From assembly GCA_002081555.1 (NCBI GenBank), contig KV921196.1:3599-30006 (forward strand): a stretch of 26,408 bases of DNA, read 5' to 3'. The stretch is from Protostelium mycophagum (lineage: Eukaryota > Evosea > Variosea > Protosteliida > Protosteliaceae). Below, in pieces: positions 17,682 through 26,408 of this stretch (its first letter is position 1; every line of letters starts with the position of its first letter). The notes beneath the pieces were generated by a model. That model saw only the letters and a program-made list of their open reading frames with translations, was not told the DNA's origin and ran no database searches. Made by a program: the position numbers and the translations under genes.

Positions 17682-20257
17682 ATGGCTGGCTACAACGCGC
17701 CGATGATGGCTTCATCCGACGATTTGAAGGTCCAGCTGGGACTTATGGAGGGTGATACAGCTGTTCGAGGATCAATGCCGATGTTGGACTCACCCTTAGA
17801 GAAGAAGATCATCCCAGTAGAGGAGGCACAGGGAATATACACAATCTTCAAACAGTCTAACGATGAGAACGAAATGGTCGCCTTGATCAAATTTTTGGAG
17901 AACTACATACAATCAAATTTTCAATTATCTTTATTTGGTGGGTCATGATGGCGTGATTTTACATCTCCTCGATCACCTTTCAGTTTCTCGACTGATCATG
18001 TGATTACAGAAGATCAAGAGCCGTCGATGAAAAAGACAGAACCAGAAGAGAAGAATACAAAGAAGAAAACTGAATCACAAAAACAACCTAAGAAAATCCA
18101 GAGCCCCCGCAAAGTAGCTCCAAAGAAGTCTGGCAAGATGACGTGAGATCATTTCATCTCTTGAATATTTTTCGTCTCCAAATGATAAAGACATTTTTGA
18201 GCCATCACTAAGCAATCTACAGATCAGCCGTGGAAAGGAGCTTGTTTCAGTCATCAGACTCACCTCTATCATATATCACATTAAGAGTGAGTTGTACATG
18301 ACCCCATGTGGTTGACATATACAGGACATTATTAACCACAGAATTTTTTCATCACTCACAGCACAAGAAAAAAACAGCTTATTGCAATATCTGCCTCCGT
18401 TGGACAAGGTATCTTCATTTTTGGGATCGTTTCTGCTTGTGTTCTGCAATGTCTATACAAGTTAAGCCGTGGATTTGTTATGAATGGCAATATAGAGTGA
18501 GGCAAAAAATTGGTCCCTGGATGTATCTCGAAGAATACCGTAAAATACAAGTTTTCTGCAGTATTTTAATACAGATTTATATTTTGTCACTGAAAAAAAA
18601 AGGAGTCGCCGGAAAGCGTCGAAGCCATGTTCGGGTGCTCCACATTCTCCACGCAAATTTCAGAATGGCAAGAAAAATTGGCCTCAGGAATATTAGAAAA
18701 CCCCTTCCACTATGAACAGATCTACAACGGTCAAACGGAGATTCCGATGGACCCCTGGAAGGTATGTCTACAACGAGACGGTTTCATTCTAATGAGAACT
18801 TTTTCCAATCAAAGGCTCCCAAGAATATTCCGGCGAAGTCACAAGGAAATTAAAATACGAAATTATGTTGAAAAAATATAAATTAAATAAAACATAAATT
18901 CATCATTGTTGCAAAAAATCACGTAAATGGAAAATCTTATGCATTTTCTCAGAAAAAACATTTCGAAGAGTATTGGGGGCAGAAATCAAAAGAAAAAATC
19001 GAAGAAAATTACAAGAATTTTTTGTACGTACAACCCGAGCCAGAGATTGTTGTAGACGATGAGATATCCCCACCAGTGGTGAGTTTTATCGAAATAAAAC
19101 GTTGCTTGTAGATGGTCAAATTTTGATGAAAATAGGTGGAAAAGACAAAAGAGGCGGTAGCCCTCACAAGTCTAATAAAACCATTAAAAGACGAAGAAGA
19201 CGATGACGACTATAGCCTGGTAAATCTCCGAATCTTCGAATTTTCGTGGAATTTTCTGTGAAATATCTGAGAAAATTCAGGTTGCATCGCCAAGGGCGCT
19301 GTCAAGTAGAAGAAAAAGAAAGAAAAGGGAGGAGGAACCGGAAGATGATTCACTTTCCGAAGATTACGAATCAGACGAAGTAAGTCGAAATTTCACCGAA
19401 ATTTCACCGACGTATTACTTTTAAAAAATCAGGGTTTTTTTTGCTTTTTTTTCTGGAAAATTTTCGGAAGGAAAATAAAATTTTCTGAAGGTGGAAACAC
19501 CGGTGCAAGCGCCAAGAAAGAGAGGCAGACCAGCCAAAAAAGAATCCGAAAAATTCGAAAAATCTATAAAATCGGAAAAATCGGAATTCGGAAGATCGGA
19601 AAAATCAGAAACCGCCAAGAAATCGGAAAAATCGAGCGAAGGGAAAGGCCCGGGTTTAGGGTTTAAGGAGAGTGCCATTGAAGTATTAAGACGACACGGT
19701 AAACCGCTAAAGGCACAGCAAATTGTAGATATGGCCACAGAACAAGGTGAATTTTCCACGATTTTTCCGAGAAATTTCCAAGTTAACATCCGGTACGAAA
19801 AGATGTGCAAATAAAATATTATAAATTCAAATCCTGATTATTTCTAGGAATATTAAAAACAAAAGGAAAGACACCAAATCACACATTAGCAGCCATCATC
19901 TATGGTGAAATCAAGTAGGTTTTTTTTATCAGAAAAATATTTTTGTGAAATCCGTTATCGCGTAATATTCTCGAAATTCTGCAAATACTGTTGTAGACGG
20001 CACCAGACAATTCTTTGTTCTATTTATAGCCACCCCATCTTTCATCAAAAATGCGACATCTACAACCAGAGACAACGATTCTTGTCGAAATTTCGCTGAA
20101 TTTCCGTAGAAAATCACCGCACGGCTCGGTGCTCGTGAAGATGGGCGACGGGTTTGGGCTGCGCGAGTGGACCAATTCGGGGCATAAAGTCAAAGCTGAG
20201 CTGTCAACGGATAGTGATTCTGAACACGAAGACACCCGAAAAAAAATCAAGAAATAA
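17682..20257 (+). CDS. ASXL-like chromatin protein: DEUBAD + AT-hook + HARE-HTH
   Basis: Exons: 17682-17937, 18010-18142, 18223-18286, 18325-18408, 18462-18496, 18552-18761, 18953-19078, 19136-19219, 19281-19379, 19491-19746, 19848-19914, 20110-20257. The N-terminus has a lysine-rich tract. The DEUBAD-like part reads LSYITLRDIINHRIFSSLTA, LLQYLPPLDK, ISEWQEKLASG, MDPWK and KKHFEEYWGQKSKEKIEENY, closely paralleling animal Asx/ASXL (LLPEVD, CQEWRERL, WKEKFFEDYYGQK). In animals this domain activates the BAP1 deubiquitinase for H2A. An acidic/basic linker follows with APRKRGRPAKK, an AT-hook core. At the C-terminus is a HARE-HTH domain: ESAIEVLRRHGKPLKAQQIV, KGKTPNHTLAAIIYGEIK, VLVKMGDGFGLREW. 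The stop TAA overlaps AATAAA. Small exons 5-6 and the 195-nt last intron are less certain. Confidence 0.78.
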
Positions 20258-20591
20258 ATTGAAAAATTTCCAAGTATGTGAAAAAAGAATTTTTTTCTGC
20301 AATTTTTCGTAGTTTAAACTTTTTAACAAGATTTTATTTGCTTTTATTTGTCTGATTTGCTCTGGAGCACAACTCTGTCGGAGAAGAGGTACCCGCCAAA
20401 TCTCTAATTTGAAATTCGAATAGGACAAAAAATGAAATCTTCTCGGAAAGTTATTTTCTTTTAAATGCGTGGTCGGTTCCTTCGATCCATTGAGATCATT
20501 TGCTTCTTTCAGACTGCCTTCTATCACTTTTTGATCTCGCTGAACATCATGTGACTTCTGGGTCATGATCGTTCAATCTGTGCATGATTTA
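20258..20591. other. Convergent 3' region between DEUBAD gene and receptor kinase
   Basis: About 330 bp. A 120-codon open frame on the minus strand (20204-20566) has no recognisable motif and runs into the DEUBAD gene, so I treat it as chance. An additional 3' exon of the kinase cannot be excluded. Confidence 0.4.
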
Positions 20592-23500
20592 TTACATCAA
20601 ATAGCTCCTGTGATTCACAGGTGAAGACAGAAGGCTTGTCAGCTCATTCTCTGTGGGAATATCCATGTACACTTCTCTCTCATTATTTCTGACTCCTGAC
20701 AGGATATGCTGTTGTGTCTTGAGGCCAGAGAAGATGCGCTATCAACCAGATACTCGCAGATCTGTTCAAAGTCTGGTCTCAATCTTGCTTCATTACACCA
20801 ACATGCTGTACATTTTAGTTGTGGAAATCATCTATTCTTACCTTGCATCAATGTCATAATATCTTCCTGATGTATTGCTGTGCAATCAGGTCGTAGGTCA
20901 TTATTTAACACGTCAAAAGCAACTTCTATGGCAGATTTATCATTGTGTGGTAGTGATGCGGTCATGATCTCCCTGTCATTATCAAAACCATGCTGCGACA
21001 ATTCTAATATTTTGTATGATATCTCGGGAAGAGGTAAGATTTGAATGAAAGAATTGATTACCAGCAGGTAATTGCATAGCTGTAGACATCGCTTTTGCGT
21101 GTTATGACACCGCGTAAGGCTTCTGGTGACATCCACTTGACTGGTCCCACAGGATTATGCGTCTGACTGGCATATACTGTGTCAATGTCAGTGTATATCC
21201 GAGTCACTCCTCTGTATCTTGTCGAAAGATTCTGTGCTGAGCTAAACAAATGATATTATCATACCGTTTGTACCCAGCTGTCTAGACATTCCAAAATCGC
21301 TGACTTTGACAACCAATGACGATGTTAATAAGACGTTACGGGCAGCTAGATCTCTGCAAGTTGTTACATGATATCATTGAAATGAATTGCAGCTTGATGC
21401 GCCATTGTCAGTCCTCAAAATTACTCAGTTATAATGGTCTCACCTGTGTATGATCCCTTCAATATGCAAGTGAGCCATGGCCTTGGCAATACCAAGAAGA
21501 AAGTGTCGCTTCAGATCTACTGTCAGAGTCTTATATCATGTCAGTTTTTATCTGACAGATGTCGCTCACATCTCTGTTGAGTCTGACATATATCTCTAAC
21601 GAGCCCATATGACAGAACTCGGTGATCTTGAGACGATCAGTATTTTGAAGTTCTTGTGTGCATACATGATTATATGTGCAGCACCTGAGCTATGGCCACA
21701 GATGCACACGCAATTAATAAACAATACTTACCAGAGATAAAGGATTAAGACTTGTAGCCATGTACAACACCACGTGCTGTGAATATATCAACGATTTTGA
21801 TGTAAAGATATTGTTATGATATCATGATGTCAAGGAAATTAACAACTGCGAAAACAAGCAAAGATTCATGTGAGATACCGGATGTGGTCTCAAGTTTTGT
21901 AGTAGCTGCACCTCAGCAAGAAACATTGCGATGGAGCGATCGTCAGCTGTTTGGTTAATCAGCTGTTTGACGGCAACCTGTACACATCAGAAACACATAG
22001 AAACAAAAACAATCTCACATTATTGCCTCTCCACTTGGCTCTGTAAACGATACCAAATGTGCCCATACCGATCTCCCTCATGCCTTTCAACTCGCTTGCA
22101 CCAATAATCTTGTGCTTTGTCTCGTCAATCTGATACTTTCTCATCTGGAATTTGGTGGCTGTACGTTTGTGATACTTGGATATCGACACTACCACAATGA
22201 GCACGGTACACAGCACCAAGACAATCCCAAGTGATGAGCCGAATATGATCATCATTGAATTCCCGACAGAATTGTCTACACTGTCGATTTTGCATGTATA
22301 ATAGTAGTCTGCCTCGGACTCAATCTGTAACAGTGAATATATTTGCTGGGAGTGACAGATAACAACAACAACATCTCCTTTTGCTCCACAGCATTAAGTT
22401 GTAATCATTGGATGTATTGCAAGCGTAACTTGAATATATGTACACTCACATGATAGCCTGGCAGACACAACAACCTTGCCTTGCTGATATTTCCTATCAC
22501 TCCCACATTCTCTATTTCAATGAATATATTGTCTGTCACTACATCGTTTCGCTGCCAAAACGAGTAATTTCCAGGGGCTCCGATCTCTATGGCGTTGGTT
22601 TTTTTGTACTTCCCAGATGGGCCTACAGTGTTATTTATTAGCACGATGTCAATCATCACCGCTGGTCTGTTCATTATGACAGCTGCAGCGGTATCTGCTG
22701 TGTTTCGTGTGAAATTGACGCGGGTGATGTTTAAATATTCTCTTTTGATGGAGTCTGCTATGTTGTGGAGAAAGAGTGCGCCTCCATTACTTGCGGCATT
22801 GTCCTCCTGCTTTTATTAATGAAAGAAGATGCAATATTTTTTGTGATGAACAAGCTTTTTGTTGACACATCGTTTTGCACTATCTGAAATAGCATTGTCA
22901 TTTTTTCGGCGTCAAAGCAAAAGGAACACAAAACCGAAGAGAATACTCACAAAGGTGGTGTCAGATATTTCACAACTTCCTGATTCCAAGTATATTCCAC
23001 CGCCACTATCCGCAGTATTATATGTCACGAAGCAACCTGTCATGTTCAAAAGTCCAGATGTTCCGACAGACACTGCCCCACCCTGCCCCTGTCCTGACAT
23101 ATTCTCATCGGTTCCTGCCTTATTTGCATGAAAGATTGTCTGTTCTAGTATAATCCGCCCTTGTGCTGCACTACCGCTTTGTATGTAAAGACCACCACCA
23201 TCCCAGTGCGCACAGTTGTTCCCTACATAACATCCGGAGATGCTGAGGCTAAGATTTCCTTTGATCTGGTCGATTGCGACGGCCCCGCCCACATCTGCGC
23301 TGTTCCCGGTAAAGTTGGACTCTATGATTGACACGTTCGTGGACCCAAAAAAAGTCAAGGCGCCACCAGGCCCGTAAGGTGCACGGTTGTCAGAGAACTG
23401 GACACTTTCTACAATGATGCATATTCCGTCAACACCCCGAACGGTCAGTGCACCTGACATTTCGCCTACGTTGTTACGGTATACATCACCAGTGATGTGG

Positions 23501-26202
23501 ATCGTGTTACGATCAGGTGTGCTTGTACCGATATATGTACCTGTTATGTGTGAGAATTCGAGTTTGAAGGATTCGAAAAAATGAAGGTAAAACATACCGG
23601 GACCAGTCTCAGCGGTATTGTTGATGAATCGATTTTCTGTCATGCTCACTCCACAAAGATTGTCCACCAGATATACTCCACCGCCCCTCTGCCCTCCAGT
23701 GTTGTTGATAAAACGTGAATAATGTATCTTTATCTTTTTCACGATACTACTGTTGTCCTACTGGTTTTCAATATTGTAAAGATCTACATAAGATCATCTG
23801 TGAGTGGAGTAGAGCCACAAGCGTCAAGTCATGAGAGTTACCTTGTATATACCTCCACCTGAGACCATGGATTGACATCCTTGCACACTTGAGTTGGTGA
23901 ACTCAAACTCTTCCAAGTCTGCGCTGATGTACACTGCCGCTCCCAGCTGTGATACGGAGTCATATATACCCACGTTGCTCATTTTCAACTTGTACTTCTC
24001 ATATCCCATTTCATCGCGCATCATCGCAATTGTCCCACCGTAGGACGTCACATTGAAAAAGTTTGTGTTGGTAAAAGTGGCTTGGCCTGAGGTTCCCATA
24101 CCCTTTATGTAAAATGAACCTCCAATCATACCTATAAAATATATAAAAGAATGACCTTTGGAGTTGCGAGATGTTTAGTGCCCTTTGCAATAGATAATGT
24201 GGACCTCACCTACTCTCCCACCCCTGAAGCTTGAGTCTATAACGTGCAAATCGCAACCTGAAATAGCCACGTCAGCCCCACTCTGCGACTGGTTATCCGT
24301 CATAGTGACGCCTGTCATTTCAGGGTCAAACATCATCCAGCAAAATCGAAATTTCCCACCTGACATGTGCATGCTACAACGAAGATACGTAGACCGATGG
24401 TTTAGGACCTGTATTGCTCCTCCATCTTGACCAGAGCAATTGGAAAATCGACTGTCAGTGATGGTGATCTGTCCAGTAAAAGAGGGCAAAGAGACTGCCG
24501 GAGAACCGTAAGTGAAATTACAACGTGTCACTTCCAGTCGAGTACGATCGGTTGTAGAATGCATAAGCACATATACGATTGATCTGTCCGGATCTGCAGC
24601 ACGGCTCATGTTGCAGTCGATCAGATGAAACGCTGTGTATCTGTATGCGTACACAACATTGAGTTGAATATTCACAAAAGTGACATCTTTTGAGATTAGC
24701 TGTATTTTTATGGCTCATTGACTCACTTGTTATGAATGCTGTTGAATCCGTTCCGACAAAGGCTCTGTAGGCATCTCCCATAAAACTTGACTTGATGGTC
24801 AAATGTGAGCCTGTCAGAGTGTCAATATATTGAAGTGTTACTTTCACATGCACCTCCAGTTAAAACAATCAAATCCTGAGCATCTTTATCGTTGTTGCTA
24901 AGATTGTTTCGCAGAGTACAATTCTCAATTGACATTGCCGCGTCGAATCCTCCCAAAGCATCAGAATATATGATATTATCAGCAATAATTATGTCTGTCA
25001 AGTTCAACTGTGAAGACTCCACATAATAAAACGTCCCATACTCCCCGATAGTATTCTGTACACCTCAGCTAATGTATCAACAACATCTTATGTGATACCA
25101 CAGTGCAACTGCGTAATTTTGGCCTGACAAGATGCACATCATAGTGCTTCACAACAATGTCCATACTTCCACGCAAATCACCACAACAGAAAAAAAATCT
25201 TAATGCTCAAAGAGTACATGCATCTTCTCTACTGGCCTTTGTCAGATGGCCTTTGCGCATAGATACCTACACAAAACTCAGAGGTATGTACAACATAAGA
25301 CCTCACCTTTGCTTTGTAACAGAAGATCAATTCAACGCTAATTGTGTTATTGTGAAAATTTGCATCAGTGAATGAGACATCCGAATTCTCTACAACGACA
25401 ACAGAAGAGCTGTTGATACTTGTGAAATTAGTATTTGTGATGCTTGCAGTCGATTGGGATATCCCGACGCGTGGTAGAGTGTTCATGTCTGCACCACTGA
25501 ATGTGCAATCAGATATCGTCCAGTGTGACGCTTTGAGGCTAAGTTGTGCGGACTCAAATTGACATCGTTTAAATCTGAGTGAGGCATTGTGTGATCCACT
25601 GATCTGAGAGCTTTGAAATGCCAGGTTAGTGACATTGATCACAACATCACTGAAGTTAATCTGTCCTTGTATTGTAACGTTTGGCTCGCCTCGTATCAAT
25701 TAGAACATTAATTTTGGAAAACTCTTTACCGATCAGAGAGCACGATACGCCAGACCAGTGTGACGCTTTGAGGCTAAGTTGTGCGGACTCAAATTGACAT
25801 CGTTTAAATCTGAGTGAGGCATTGTGTGATCCACCGATCTGAGAGCTTTGAAATGCCAGGTTAGTGACATTGATCACAACATCACTGAAGTTAAACTGTC
25901 CTTGTATTGTTACGTTTGGCTCGCCTCGCATCAATTAGAACATTAATTTTGGAAAACTCTTTACCAATCAGAGAGCACGATACGTCAGAAAGATTAGAGA
26001 GGATGAGATAATGTCCTGGTCTAAATATAATCTCCTGACCGTTTTGGCACAGTTTTTTCAACTCTTCACCTTTTTTCAGAACCACATCTCACGCATGACA
26101 TGACTGAATGGACTCACCTTGTGACAAATCAGAGGTGTTGTTTACATAAATCTTTGTTCCCTCTATTATAGCTATGAGAAGCGTCAAGAGAAGAAGTCTC
26201 AT
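20592..26202 (-). CDS. Receptor tyrosine kinase with PMP-like beta-helix ectodomain
   Basis: The start ATG 26200-26202 gives the signal peptide MRLLLLTLLIAIIEG. The ectodomain (about 22260-26110) is built of repeats such as FINNTGGQRGGGVYL, FTGNSADVGGAVAI and YNTADSGGGIYLES, resembling polymorphic outer-membrane-protein/right-handed beta-helix repeats and rich in N-glycosylation sequons. The single membrane helix is GIVLVLCTVLIVVVS (about 22190-22230), followed by a basic juxtamembrane. The kinase has IGMGTFGIVYRAKW (glycine loop), VAVKQL (catalytic Lys), FLAEVQLL (helix C Glu), IIHRDLAARNVLL (catalytic loop with the tyrosine-kinase AARN form), VSDFGMSR, PVKWMSPEAL, SDVYSYAITCW and EARLRPDFEQI. 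All catalytic residues are present. The C-terminal tail is uncertain: one frame stops at 20639-20641, another gives EVYMDIPTENELTSLL and stops at 20592-20594. Ligand unknown. Confidence 0.82.
25690..25729 (-). other. Receptor kinase intron, downstream duplicated copy
   Basis: A 40-nt intron, GTAAAGAG to GATGCGAG, with a CTAAT branch-point-like site. It is the copy of 25925-25964 shifted by 235 bp. The join CSLI-G|EPNVTIQG restores frame. Confidence 0.75.
25925..25964 (-). other. Receptor kinase intron, upstream duplicated copy
   Basis: A 40-nt intron joining SDVSCSLIG to EPNVTIQGQFNF. Its length (1 mod 3) compensates the 235-bp period (1 mod 3), which independently supports its boundaries. 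The acceptor is GCGAG|, unusual against the CAG/TAG acceptors elsewhere. Confidence 0.75.
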
Positions 26203-26408
26203 GGGTCTTTCGAAACTCTTTCTCGGAAATTTTGTGGTCTTTTCGCGTTGCGTCGTCAACCGCTATTTCCGATCCCGTAACGTTCAGGTGCTTCAAGGAA
26301 AGGGATAAAAAATCCGCCCTTTTTCTTTAGAAATTAGAGTTGAGCCAAAATACAATTCAAGAATATAAATAAAATAAATTTGTTCATTTTTATTCTTGTT
26401 CAGCATTC
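26203..26408. promoter_or_regulatory. Upstream region of the receptor kinase
   Basis: 206 bp up to the window edge that should include the kinase promoter and 5' UTR. The far end is AT-rich. No gene is visible. Confidence 0.35.

Larger units (their letters stand above)
25520..25984 (-). repeat. Tandem duplication of an exon plus intron in the receptor kinase
   Basis: Two 230-bp copies, 25520-25749 and 25755-25984, with a 235-bp period and five mismatches by eye (about 98% identical). Each period contains one 40-nt intron and 195 nt of coding sequence, so 65 residues are added without changing frame. The repeated peptide includes EPNVTIQGQ, FSDVVINVTNLAFQ, RFKRCQFESAQLSLKASHW and VSCSLIG. Confidence 0.9.

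Noticed and set aside
20204-20566. A 120-codon minus-strand open frame past the receptor kinase
   Set aside because: It has no motif, overlaps the last exon of the DEUBAD gene, and lies after a plausible stop with AATAAA.
1-26408. CRISPR-like or prophage system
   Set aside because: Repeats are dispersed and palindromic, not regularly spaced arrays. The genes are intron-containing and eukaryotic.
1-26408. Nematode origin, suggested by TTTGGCGGGAA and GAAATTTC motifs in short introns
   Set aside because: Acceptors here are varied (GTTGTAG, ACAG, GAG) instead of the strong nematode TTTTCAG, and the gene set does not fit.

Overview
This window is eukaryotic nuclear DNA, probably from a free-living protist. 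It is gene-dense, and almost every gene is broken by very short GT-AG introns, mostly 38-60 nt (the shortest I can place is 30 nt). Reading frames join only after these introns are removed. The gene content (an ABCA transporter, a receptor tyrosine kinase with a beta-helix ectodomain, an ASXL-like DEUBAD/HARE-HTH protein, PAAF1, and bacterial-looking enzymes) would fit an amoebozoan or another unicellular relative of animals and fungi. I cannot place the species; this is inference from content and intron style.

Layout: (1) 119-7687, minus: full-size ABCA-type ABC transporter. (2) 7928-9016, minus: class I SAM methyltransferase with an NPPY motif. (3) 9001-9688, minus: unrecognised small gene whose end overlaps the start of gene 2. 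(4) 9990-13312, plus: duplicated iron-containing redox enzyme (haem-oxygenase-like fold) with domain order A-E-E'-A' and a probable frame break. (5) 13756-14796, minus: second SAM methyltransferase. (6) 14945-15487, plus: intronless GNAT acetyltransferase. (7) 15869-17643, minus: PAAF1/Rpn14-like proteasome-associated WD40 protein that seems to lack an internal block. (8) 17682-20257, plus: DEUBAD + AT-hook + HARE-HTH protein resembling Asx/ASXL, with the animal domain order reversed. (9) about 20592-26202, minus: receptor tyrosine kinase with a PMP-like right-handed beta-helix ectodomain and a recent exon+intron duplication.

The most unusual signal lies in the introns. Two short palindromic families recur far above chance. 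The first is ATCTACAAC / GTTGTAGAT, about 35 copies of the 7-mer core. It often forms the 3' splice site itself (GTTGTAG|AT) or sits just inside the 5' splice site. The second is TGACGTCA(TC), 15 exact copies, nearly all inside introns, and two introns share a 21-nt identical block. This pattern suggests introner-like intron-generating elements whose inverted repeats supply splice sites. Both families are nearly absent from the receptor kinase gene.

A second genome-style signal is that six of nine genes have a poly(A)-type hexamer AATAAA overlapping the TAA stop codon, which implies very short 3' UTRs. Genes are packed in divergent pairs with start codons 38, 148 and about 300 bp apart. No tRNA, rRNA, CRISPR array or complete transposon was recognised.
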